From: a bacterium
GTDB lineage: Bacteria > Patescibacteriota > Minisyncoccia > Phycocordibacterales > JAUSIJ01
Assembly: GCA_030647855.1 (NCBI GenBank)
Contig: JAUSIJ010000010.1
Coordinates: forward strand, 1-10,265
Length of the DNA: 10,265 nt
Direction of reading: 5' to 3'
Positions 5,032 to 10,265 of this stretch are shown here, one piece after another; positions within the stretch are counted from its first letter, which is position 1; each line of letters opens with the position of its first letter. The notes beneath the pieces were generated by a model that worked only from the letters and a program-made list of their open reading frames with translations, was not told the DNA's origin and did not search any database. Both the position numbers and the translations under genes were made by a program.

Positions 5032-5454
5032 TTAATGCTCACGGCTGACTATCCGCGTTTTGACCGGAAGCTTGGTGCCAGCTTTTCGAAGGGCTTCGCG
5101 CGCGGAAGCCTCCGGTACGCCGTCGATCTCAAAAAGGATTCTGCCCGCAAAAATTTCTACGAAAAAACCCTGAGGGTCTCCCTTTCCCTTGCCCATTTTT
5201 ACTTCAGCCGGCTTTTCCGTATAGGGGTGATCGGGAAAAATTCTGATCCATATCTTGCCGTTTTTGGTGGCATAGCGACTCATCGCTTTTCGGGCGGCTT
5301 CTATCTGATTGGAAGTAATGCGGCCGTAACTGATCGCTTTCAATCCAAATGAGCCGAAGGCGACATCGACAGCACGCGTAGCCACACCGCGCTTGTCGGG
5401 GTGAAGGCGCATGGTATGCCACTTTCGAAATTTAACTTTCTTGGGAAATAACAT
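5032..5454 (-). CDS. rplP: 50S ribosomal protein L16
   Basis: L16 organises the A-site tRNA region of the 50S subunit. From the ATG at 5454-5452 the product has 140 residues and starts MLFPKKVKFRKWH, the family N-terminus (usually MLxPKRxKFRK). Next come ITSNQIEAARKAMSRY (46-61), KIWIRIFPDHPYTEKPAEVK (67-86) and the loop MGKGKGDPQG (87-96), the signature. It ends ALRKAGTKLPVKTRIV plus four residues. A longer upstream reading to 5541 overlaps rpsC and is rejected. Its ATG is one base from the rpsC TAA. A 163-base spacer with the rpmC promoter follows. Confidence 0.97.
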   Translation of the reverse strand: MLFPKKVKFRKWHTMRLHPDKRGVATRAVDVAFGSFGLKAISYGRITSNQIEAARKAMSRYATKNGKIWIRIFPDHPYTEKPAEVKMGKGKGDPQGFFVEIFAGRILFEIDGVPEASAREALRKAGTKLPVKTRIVSREH

Positions 5455-5455
5455 A

Positions 5456-6112
5456 TTATTTCTTTTGGAAAACTTCGCCCCGATAAATCCAGACCTTGAT
5501 GCCGATATTGCCGTAGGACATATTTGCCTCGTAACGGGCAAAATCTATGTCAGCGCGGAATGTTTGCAGCGGAATCCGTCCGCGAAGAATCTTTTCTCGG
5601 CGCGCCATTTCGGCACCACCGAGCCTTCCGGAAAGAACGATCTTCACGCCCGAAACGTCTCGATTGGCCATTACCTTTTCAACCATTTGCTTGACCACGC
5701 GCCGGAACGGCATACGCTTCTCGAGCGCCTCGGCCACCATTTGCGCTACGATCATGGCATTCGATTCGGGAGAACGCACTTCCTCAATGTCGAGTTTGAG
5801 CTCCTGATTGCTCGTGAGGCCTTTTTTGCTGATGAATGACAGCAATTCGTCCTTGAGCTTCTGCGCACCCTCGCCATTGCGGCCAATAATCATGCCGGGT
5901 CGAGAGGTTTTGATGATGACCCGCAATATTTTCTCGCTGCGCTCTATTTCAACTCCAGAGACATACATTCCACGCAATTTTTTTTGAAGAAGCTCGCGTA
6001 TTAAAATATCCCCTCGCAGAAATTCCTTATATTTATTCAAATTAAACCAGCGCGATTTCCAGTCTCTTATGATGCCAAGCCTATGGGAATATGGGTGAAC
6101 GACGTGTGACAT
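5456..6112 (-). CDS. rpsC: 30S ribosomal protein S3
   Basis: S3 lines the mRNA entry tunnel of the 30S subunit. The 218-residue product has the N-terminus MSHVVHPYSHRLGI. A KH domain carries its GxxG loop in RPGMIIGRNGE (71-81). The C-terminal domain contains the signature SGRLGGAEMARREKILRGRI (161-180) and the segment TFRADIDFARYEA, with the end at VWIYRGEVFQKK. Its length is slightly below E. coli S3 because the C-terminal tail is short. The ATG lies 9 bases after the rplV stop. Confidence 0.98.
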   Translation of the reverse strand: MSHVVHPYSHRLGIIRDWKSRWFNLNKYKEFLRGDILIRELLQKKLRGMYVSGVEIERSEKILRVIIKTSRPGMIIGRNGEGAQKLKDELLSFISKKGLTSNQELKLDIEEVRSPESNAMIVAQMVAEALEKRMPFRRVVKQMVEKVMANRDVSGVKIVLSGRLGGAEMARREKILRGRIPLQTFRADIDFARYEANMSYGNIGIKVWIYRGEVFQKK

Positions 6113-6121
6113 AGTGATTTT

Positions 6122-6466
6122 TTACTTTTTCTTCTCGGAAATTTTCGGCGCAAGCACCATGCGGACATGGCTCGTCCGCTTATTGATTCGAGAAGCGCTG
6201 CCCCGTGCACGCGGCATCTGTCGCTTTAGCACTACACCTTGATCAACACGGATCTCTTTCACCACCAACTGATCTTCGGAAAGATTAGCCTGCTTTGCGT
6301 TAGCAATAGCCGACTCGAGCAGTTTTTTAAGAATAGGAGCCACTCGCTTGGGAAGAAACTCTAAAAGATCGAGTGCCTGAACCACTCCTTTACCTCGAAT
6401 GAGGTCTGCTGCCAAGCGGACCTTACGAGGTGACTGGCGATAATTTTTTAGAGAGGCCTCGACCAT
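6122..6466 (-). CDS. rplV: 50S ribosomal protein L22
   Basis: L22 contacts all 23S domains and its long hairpin lines the exit tunnel. The 114-residue product shows YRQSPRKVRLAADLIRGKGV (9-28), the core helix LLESAIANAKQ (48-58), and the hairpin segment ending MPRARGSASRINKRTSHVRM (84-103), the family signature. It is about as long as other bacterial L22. It begins 2 bases after the rpsS stop. Confidence 0.97.
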   Translation of the reverse strand: MVEASLKNYRQSPRKVRLAADLIRGKGVVQALDLLEFLPKRVAPILKKLLESAIANAKQANLSEDQLVVKEIRVDQGVVLKRQMPRARGSASRINKRTSHVRMVLAPKISEKKK

Positions 6467-6468
6467 GA

Positions 6469-6816
6469 TTATTTCTTGGTTGCCGATTCAGAGACGCTTT
6501 TAGCGGCCTGGGCGGCAGCAATTTCGGCTTCTTTCTTCTTTGTTTCAAGCTCCTTCTGCATCTTGCCGCCGTGTCGTATAAATTTGCGGGTTGGGGAAAA
6601 TTCGCCCAATCGGTGGCCCACCATATCCTCGGTGACCAGAACCTCGATATGCTCACGACCGTTATGAACGCCGAACGTAAAGCCGACCATCTCCGGAGCA
6701 ATCTGGCTTTCCCTCGCCCACGTCTTAATAGCCTCCATTTGCCCCGGGCGTTTGCCCGAGATTTTCTTGAGAAGTTTGGCGTCTATATAGGGACCTTTAC
6801 GAAGCGATCTGGTCAT
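6469..6816 (-). CDS. rpsS: 30S ribosomal protein S19
   Basis: S19 sits in the 30S head, contacts S13, and helps form bridges to the 50S. The 115-residue product starts MTRSLRKGPYIDAKLLKKI. It carries the signature VHNGREHIEVLVTEDMVGHR (50-69), then LGEFSPTRKF (70-79). E. coli S19 is 92 residues; here a Lys/Ala/Glu-rich tail of about 27 residues follows HGGKMQ. This is the first gene of a unit: a promoter lies 36 bases upstream. It also has the best SD in the window, AAGGAG at 6836-6831, although 14 bases from the ATG and inside a small hairpin. Confidence 0.97.
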   Translation of the reverse strand: MTRSLRKGPYIDAKLLKKISGKRPGQMEAIKTWARESQIAPEMVGFTFGVHNGREHIEVLVTEDMVGHRLGEFSPTRKFIRHGGKMQKELETKKKEAEIAAAQAAKSVSESATKK

Positions 6817-6827
6817 TTTATTAAAAC

Positions 6828-6843
6828 GAGCTCCTTCGAGCTC
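6828..6843 (-). promoter_or_regulatory. Hairpin enclosing the rpsS Shine-Dalgarno site
   Basis: GAGCTC (6843-6838), the loop GAAG and GAGCTC (6833-6828) form a perfect 6-bp hairpin in the short rpsS leader. The AAGGAG ribosome site lies across the loop and the 3' arm. The hairpin would begin within a few bases of the predicted RNA 5' end. It could hide the SD or, as the spacing of 14 bases to the ATG is long, present it. The effect on translation is inference. Confidence 0.55.
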
Positions 6844-6851
6844 AGGGTTAC

Positions 6852-6880
6852 ATACTAATCAAAACACCCTCCGCTGTCAA
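6852..6880 (-). promoter_or_regulatory. Sigma70-type promoter for rpsS-rplV-rpsC-rplP
   Basis: On the minus strand a perfect TTGACA (6880-6875) stands exactly 17 bases from TAGTAT (6857-6852). Transcription should start near 6845, giving a leader of about 30 bases. It matches the promoters before rpmC and rpsN in both hexamers and spacing. It lies at the downstream end of the 263-base rplB-rpsS spacer, the widest in the S10 half of the cluster. Confidence 0.72.
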
Positions 6881-6897
6881 TGAAAAGGGCGCTCGGA

Positions 6898-6983
6898 CTT
6901 TACGTGAAAAAGCACGGATAAATTCTTGCTAGAATTTTCCTCGAGCTCGCGCCGTCGCGCTCACTAGTCTTTTTCACGCAAAA
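6898..6983. repeat. Multi-hairpin element in the rplB-rpsS spacer
   Basis: The outer arms cgtgaaaaag (6903-6912) and ctttttcacg (6969-6978) are perfect 10-base inverted repeats, extendable to about 15 pairs in minus RNA with G-U pairs. They enclose two further hairpins. One is aattct-tgct-agaatt (6921-6936), a perfect 6-bp stem. The other is gagc(tc)gcg-ccgt-cgcgctc (6943-6962), a 7-bp stem with a 2-base bulge. The result is a branched fold of about 80 bases. It lies between the end of rplB and the rpsS promoter, with no ORF. It may terminate or process the upstream mRNA, or be a repeat element. Confidence 0.6.
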
Positions 6984-7044
6984 TCCTCGCTTGGGTGGAA
7001 GAAGCTACAATGCTTTAAAAGAAAAGTTGCCGTTTTTTTGCTGG

Positions 7045-7077
7045 AGCCTAGGACCTAAAGCCTGTAGCCTAACCCTT
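7045..7077. repeat. TAGGCT-rich spacer segment downstream of rplB
   Basis: Just after the rplB stop the minus strand reads GGGTTAGGCTACAGG, then CTTTAGGTCCTAGGCTCC. It holds the decamer AGGCTTTAGG and two TAGGCT units. The same decamer opens the repeat copies at 1705 and 8956, there on the opposite strand. I treat it as a diverged or partial relative of that repeat. The sequence is short and low in complexity, so the link is tentative. The rest of the 6984-7044 stretch shows nothing clear. Confidence 0.45.
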
Positions 7078-7079
7078 TT

Positions 7080-7925
7080 TTACTCGCGCTTCTTGCCAAC
7101 TTTGCGGCGACTGACAATAAGCGCGTTCGAATATTTCTTGGCTCGGCGCGATTTCTGCCCTTTGCCGGTCGGTTTGCCAGTTCGTGTTTTGGCCCGTCTC
7201 GTGCCGCGGCCTTGTCTGCCCTCGCCGCCACCGTAGGGATGGTCAACCGGGTTCATAGCCGTACCACGGACAGTCGGACGGATACCAAGCCAGCGCGACC
7301 GGCCGGCTTTGGCGAGATTAACAAGCCGATTTTCCTCGTTTGACACTTCGCCAATAGATGCCCAGGCCATTTCGGGCACTTTGCGCACTTCTGTGGATGG
7401 CATTTTGATGTGAACATAACCAGCGTCTCTTGCCACCACTTCTGCATAGTTGCCGGCCGCTCTAGCGAGCTTGCCTCCCCCTCCCGGTTTTATCTCAACG
7501 TTGTATACGAAGGTACCGACCGGAATATTGCGGAGCGGCAACCGGTTGCCCGCCTTGAGCGGCGCGTTCTCCGACACGATAAAAGAATCGCCCACCTTGA
7601 TTCCTCTGGGCATCAAAACATAACGACGCTCACCGTCTTTAAAGCGAACGAGGGTGATGAAGCCGGTCCTGTTCGGATCATACTCGATCGTTTCAGCCAC
7701 AAAAGGCACGTCATGCTTGCGGTAGGTAAAATCTAGCTCTCGATAGAGACGCTTGTGCCCCCCGCCCTTGTGGGCCATGGTGATCCTGCCTCTACTGTTT
7801 CTCCCTTGCGACCGGTTGTACCCCGTGGTCAGTGCTTTGAAAGGTTCGCTTGCCGTAATGACGCTTCGAAAGGAAATGGTGGACATGCCGCGGCGAGACT
7901 TGGTTGTTGGTCGGTAAGTTTTCAT
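7080..7925 (-). CDS. rplB: 50S ribosomal protein L2
   Basis: L2 is needed for subunit joining and for peptidyl transferase activity. The 281-residue product has the N-terminal OB-fold region with GRNSRGRITMAHKGGGHKRL (41-60). Then come EYDPNRTGFITLVRFKDGER (81-100) and the SH3-like domain with LRNIPVGTFVYNVEIKPGGG (131-150). The C-terminal signature MNPVDHPYGGGEGR (224-237) keeps the key histidine (H229), but the second histidine of the usual HPH is tyrosine. The following HPVTPWG stretch of E. coli is replaced by an Arg/Lys/Thr-rich segment. It starts 2 bases after rplW and ends a unit, with a 263-base structured spacer behind it. Confidence 0.98.
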   Translation of the reverse strand: MKTYRPTTKSRRGMSTISFRSVITASEPFKALTTGYNRSQGRNSRGRITMAHKGGGHKRLYRELDFTYRKHDVPFVAETIEYDPNRTGFITLVRFKDGERRYVLMPRGIKVGDSFIVSENAPLKAGNRLPLRNIPVGTFVYNVEIKPGGGGKLARAAGNYAEVVARDAGYVHIKMPSTEVRKVPEMAWASIGEVSNEENRLVNLAKAGRSRWLGIRPTVRGTAMNPVDHPYGGGEGRQGRGTRRAKTRTGKPTGKGQKSRRAKKYSNALIVSRRKVGKKRE

Positions 7926-7927
7926 AT

Positions 7928-8260
7928 TTAAATGAGTTCGATTTTATCGCCGTCTTTTAAATAAACGTATGCTTTTTTGCCGCCACCTCTCGTGCCTTGC
8001 TTGCCTCGGGCAAATATTTTTTTGGCAGGAATAGGAACAACGTGAACTCTCGCCGGCACAACGTTAAAGACGGCCTCAACCGCTCGGGCAATTGCTTTTT
8101 TATCGGCGGTAACCGACACCTCGAAGACATAAACATTATCGCTTCCTTTCATAGCCGCCTTTTCCGTAACTCGCGGCTGCCGCAGTACCGCCATGGATGC
8201 GGCAAAGGCTCGTTCGCTCATTTTCCCCGGTTTTTTTTCAATTTTTTTTGTAGCTGCCAT
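7928..8260 (-). CDS. rplW: 50S ribosomal protein L23
   Basis: L23 lies at the exit tunnel and is the docking site for trigger factor and SRP. From the ATG at 8260-8258 the product is 110 residues. The core begins near residue 25 with LRQPRVTEKAAMKGSDNVYV (26-45), and has the conserved helix ADKKAIARAVEAVFNVVPAR (52-71). The glycine-rich loop (about 85-95) leads to KAYVYLKDGDKIELI. An N-terminal basic extension of about 22 residues precedes the core. A TTG start at 8272 would overlap rplD and is rejected. The ATG lies one base from the rplD TAA. Confidence 0.96.
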   Translation of the reverse strand: MAATKKIEKKPGKMSERAFAASMAVLRQPRVTEKAAMKGSDNVYVFEVSVTADKKAIARAVEAVFNVVPARVHVVPIPAKKIFARGKQGTRGGGKKAYVYLKDGDKIELI

Positions 8261-8261
8261 G

Positions 8262-8927
8262 TTATTTTGCAAGTCTAAGGGCTAAATCTTTTAAGGCGGC
8301 GCTGGGATTTTCAATGACAAGGTACTTGTAGTTCAAAAGCTCAAGAGGATTAAGATTCCGAGCTTCCTCAACCCGAACATTGCCAAAATTCCGAAAACTT
8401 TTCTCTATAGCAGAGTTCTTTTTGTTCATGGCAATGAGAGCGGCGTTGGTGCGCTTGTCCTTAAGGGCGCTGTATCCTTCGATCGAACCGAGCGCTCGCA
8501 ACGTTTCTTTGGCTACCGCTGTTTTCGGTGCGGCAAACTCGAGCGTATCTACAAAAAGAACCTCGTTATCTCTGAACTTTTGAGACAAGATAGAGTAGAG
8601 CGCCTTTACCTTCATTTTTTTATTGATTTTACGCAAAAAATTCTGGTCGTTGCGCGGTCCGTGGGTAACGCCGCCCCCTACCCAAAGAGGCGACCTTGTT
8701 GAGCCATGCCGAGCGCGCCCCGTTCCCTTCTGTTGCCATGGTTTGCGTCCGCCGCCACGGACCTCGCCTCGATTTTTTGTATGGGCGACCGGAGTCCTCC
8801 GTGAAGAGAGCATCGAGCTTACCACTTGGTGGACAAGATCAGGATTCCAAGGAACGGCAAAAACCGTTTCCGGTAATTCAATCTCACCCGTCGATTGCCC
8901 TTTTTGATTGTAAATTTTTGACTTCAT
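8262..8927 (-). CDS. rplD: 50S ribosomal protein L4
   Basis: L4 reaches with a long loop into the exit tunnel and in E. coli also represses its own S10 operon. The 221-residue product has the family's central loop: HTKNRGEVRGGGRKPWQQKG (49-68), then TGRARHGSTRSPLWVGGGVT (69-88). The C-terminal alpha/beta domain follows. Its length is normal. The ATG at 8927 is preceded by a 74-base spacer filled by the palindromic repeat, with no SD. Whether L4 controls this operon as in E. coli cannot be judged, because the operon's own leader is outside the window. Confidence 0.97.
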   Translation of the reverse strand: MKSKIYNQKGQSTGEIELPETVFAVPWNPDLVHQVVSSMLSSRRTPVAHTKNRGEVRGGGRKPWQQKGTGRARHGSTRSPLWVGGGVTHGPRNDQNFLRKINKKMKVKALYSILSQKFRDNEVLFVDTLEFAAPKTAVAKETLRALGSIEGYSALKDKRTNAALIAMNKKNSAIEKSFRNFGNVRVEEARNLNPLELLNYKYLVIENPSAALKDLALRLAK

Positions 8928-8947
8928 ATTTTTAGATGCTAGGCCCT

Positions 8948-9003
8948 TAGGCGCTAGGCTTTAGGAATTAGTCATGCTAACGCCCAGAGCCTAGTGCCTA
9001 ATT
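8948..9003. repeat. Dispersed palindromic repeat, copy in the rplC-rplD spacer
   Basis: On the plus strand TAGGCGCTAGGCT (8948-8960) and AGCCTAGTGCCTA (8988-9000) are inverted repeats with 12 of 13 positions matching. An inner hairpin TTAG-tcatg-CTAA sits at 8968-8980. The stretch 8956-9003 aligns with the rplF-rplR copy at 1705-1751. Its end overlaps the rplC stop codon, so the repeat supplies the last bases of rplC. It lies inside a co-transcribed unit and would form a long hairpin in the mRNA between rplC and rplD. Confidence 0.72.
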
Positions 9004-9613
9004 AATGTCCTCGAATGGTAACAAGCGCGCCGCGCCGCCCCGGCACCGCCCCTTCAATCATCATAAGACGCGTTTCCGGTTCGACTTTAAGCACTCTAAG
9101 ATTTTTAACGGTCACTGTATTTCCACCTACGCGGCCGGCCATCCGCATACCCTTAGGTACGCGAGTGCGCAACCCCCCTCCGATTGAACCCGGCTCACGC
9201 TCGGAGTGCTTTTGGCCGTGGCTGCGCGGTCCGCCGTGGAAGCCGTGCCGAGCGACCACTCCCTGGAAACCCTTGCCTTTGGAAACCGCCGAAACTTCGA
9301 CCGAATCGCCTTCGGCGAAAACGCTTGCGTCAATGGTATCGCCTACGGCATATGACTCACTGTCACTGAGACGGAATTCTTTCAGGTAACGAAAATTCCC
9401 TCGGTCTTTGAGATGTCCTTGTTCGGGTTTTGAAATATTTTTTTTGTGGCGAACACCAAAGCCAATCTGCACCGCCTTATAGCCATCGCGAGCGGGCTCT
9501 TTGATCTGCGTTACCACTACAGGACCGGCACTGACGAGCGTGACCGGATGGGCATTGCCCTCTCCGTCAAAAAGCTGCGTCATGCCTATTTTTTTTGCAA
9601 GAATAAATTTCAT
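9002..9613 (-). CDS. rplC: 50S ribosomal protein L3
   Basis: L3 is an early assembly protein whose loop approaches the peptidyl transferase centre. From the ATG at 9613-9611 the product is 203 residues and starts MKFILAKKIGMTQLF, the family N-terminus. The loop region carries SKGKGFQGVVARHGFHGGPR (111-130), then SHGQKHSEREPGSIGG (131-146) and RVPKGMRMAGRVGG (151-164). The glutamine that PrmB methylates in E. coli L3 (GSIGQN) is glycine here. A TTG start three codons upstream is less likely. A 97-base spacer separates it from rpsJ. It holds AAGG 19 bases before the ATG and a lone TATAGT (9642-9637) without a fitting -35. Confidence 0.96.
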   Translation of the reverse strand: MKFILAKKIGMTQLFDGEGNAHPVTLVSAGPVVVTQIKEPARDGYKAVQIGFGVRHKKNISKPEQGHLKDRGNFRYLKEFRLSDSESYAVGDTIDASVFAEGDSVEVSAVSKGKGFQGVVARHGFHGGPRSHGQKHSEREPGSIGGGLRTRVPKGMRMAGRVGGNTVTVKNLRVLKVEPETRLMMIEGAVPGRRGALVTIRGH

Positions 9614-9710
9614 ATAACTCAAATTAGGACTACCTTACTATAATTACGCGGCTGGAGCAAACCGCTACTCTTTGACAAGTGCCGTTTGGAGAAAAGGCTC
9701 TGTCTGTGGA

Positions 9711-10091
9711 TTACACGAGCTTCACGTCAATGCTTACTCCCGAAGGAAGCGAAAGATTCGTGAGTGCTTCAATAATCTTAGGTGACGGATTCAGAATATC
9801 GATGACCCGCTTATGGATCCTCATCTCAAATTGTTCTCGCGCATTCTTAAAGATGAAAGAGGATCGATTAACGGTGTACTTCTTAAGCTCCGTGGGAAGC
9901 GGAATAGGTCCGCGGATTTGCGCGTCATAGCGAAGGGCCGTATCAATGATTTGCTTCACTGATGCATCTAGGATCTTGTACTCATAGGCCCGAACTTTGA
10001 TGCGCAGTTTTTGGACTGGCTCAACAGCCGCTTTGGTTTTTTTGCGACTCGGCTTTTTTTCCTTTTTTTCCTTTGGTGCTTTTACCGCCAT
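9711..10091 (-). CDS. rpsJ: 30S ribosomal protein S10
   Basis: S10 belongs to the 30S head and, with NusB, takes part in antitermination. The 126-residue product contains the whole S10 fold from about residue 28: KLRIKVRAYEYKILDASVKQ (28-47). The loop GPIPLPTELKKYTVNRSSFI (61-80) and the segment EQFEMRIHKRVIDI (86-99) follow. E. coli S10 has 103 residues; the extra length is an N-terminal Lys/Pro-rich extension of about 27 residues. The ATG at 10091 is 27 bases after the tuf stop, with no clear SD. Confidence 0.97.
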   Translation of the reverse strand: MAVKAPKEKKEKKPSRKKTKAAVEPVQKLRIKVRAYEYKILDASVKQIIDTALRYDAQIRGPIPLPTELKKYTVNRSSFIFKNAREQFEMRIHKRVIDILNPSPKIIEALTNLSLPSGVSIDVKLV

Positions 10092-10118
10092 TGTTGTAAG
10101 GTACTTTCGATTTCGTTC

Positions 10119-10265
10119 TTATTTAACTACTTTGGTCACAACGCCGGCACCCACCGTCTTGCCTCCTTCTCGGATAGCAAACCGCTGTTGTGCTTCAAGC
10201 GCTACCGGAGCGACGAGCTTCACTTTGAACGTAACCGTATCTCCAGGCATAACCATTTCGACGCC
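10119..10265 (-). CDS. tuf: Elongation factor Tu, C-terminal end (cut by window edge)
   Basis: EF-Tu carries aminoacyl-tRNA to the ribosome A site with GTP. Only the last 48 residues are inside the window, all from domain 3. [20 protein letters not shown] is the conserved strand region, and [20 protein letters not shown], then TAA, is the C-terminus. tuf upstream of rpsJ is the ancestral str-S10 arrangement and suggests that this unit begins further upstream. The start codon and GTPase domain lie outside the window. Confidence 0.96.
   Translation of the reverse strand, partial: GVEMVMPGDTVTFKVKLVAPVALEAQQRFAIREGGKTVGAGVVTKVVK

Noticed and set aside
5455..5541. Upstream start for L16
   Set aside because: It would overlap rpsC by 86 bases and add residues not found in L16, which begins MLFPKKVKFRK.
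6840..6869. AGGGT and ACCCT flanking the rpsS -10 box as an operator
   Set aside because: Five-base arms spaced by 17 bases are expected by chance, and nothing similar is at the other two promoters.
9637..9642. TATAGT before rplC as a promoter -10 box
   Set aside because: No -35 match lies 16-18 bases upstream (GCGGTT at 17). rplC is more simply read from the tuf-rpsJ transcript.
365..9930. Many open frames on the plus strand and in other minus frames
   Set aside because: All lie opposite or inside well-recognised ribosomal-protein genes, and none shows family features. They are by-products of the coding sequence.
1..10265. CRISPR array, insertion sequence, prophage or defence genes
   Set aside because: No regularly spaced repeats, transposase, integrase or foreign genes are seen. 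The window is a core ribosomal-protein cluster throughout.

Overview
The window is a long ribosomal-protein cluster read entirely from the minus strand, in the ancestral str-S10-spc order. From high to low coordinates it holds the tuf 3' end, rpsJ (S10), rplC (L3), rplD (L4), rplW (L23), rplB (L2), rpsS (S19), rplV (L22), rpsC (S3), rplP (L16), rpmC (L29), rpsQ (S17), rplN (L14), rplX (L24), rplE (L5), zinc-type rpsN (S14), rpsH (S8), rplF (L6), rplR (L18), rpsE (S5), rplO (L15) and the secY 5' end. Every CDS is assigned by direct reading of its protein. None is broken; only tuf and secY are cut, by the window edges.

The organism is most likely a Patescibacteria/CPR bacterium, possibly Parcubacteria-like. 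The main sign is that rpmD (L30) is absent: S5 and L15 are separated by only 4 bases. L30 loss is known to be general in the CPR. Supporting signs are short proteins with lysine-rich terminal extensions, almost no Shine-Dalgarno sites, and an L2 C-terminal region unlike the E. coli version. UGA acts as a stop (rplF), so the code looks standard and not the SR1/Gracilibacteria one. The phylum call is inference from gene content and protein sequence.

The coding layout is ordinary; the spacers are not. Most junctions are 1-12 bases, five of them TAA, one base, then ATG. The cluster is opened at a few places. Three spacers carry nearly identical sigma70-type promoters: TTGACA or TTGACT, exactly 17 bp, then TAGTAT. 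They precede rpsS, rpmC and rpsN. A strong 11-bp terminator hairpin sits on the rplE stop codon just before the rpsN promoter. This suggests at least four promoter-headed units: tuf-rpsJ-rplC-rplD-rplW-rplB, rpsS-rplV-rpsC-rplP, rpmC-rpsQ-rplN-rplX-rplE, and rpsN-rpsH-rplF-rplR-rpsE-rplO (perhaps with secY).

Other spacers hold inverted repeats. Two spacers share a palindromic repeat of about 48 bases (rplF/rplR and rplC/rplD), and a decamer from it lies inverted behind rplB. An 80-base multi-hairpin element lies between rplB and rpsS. A nested inverted repeat lies before secY. A small hairpin encloses the only good Shine-Dalgarno site, that of rpsS. A 26-base palindrome overlaps the rpmC -35 box. 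I see no plus-strand gene, tRNA, rRNA, CRISPR array or insertion sequence, and no clearly new protein system. What deserves a second look is the regulatory and repeat content of the spacers.
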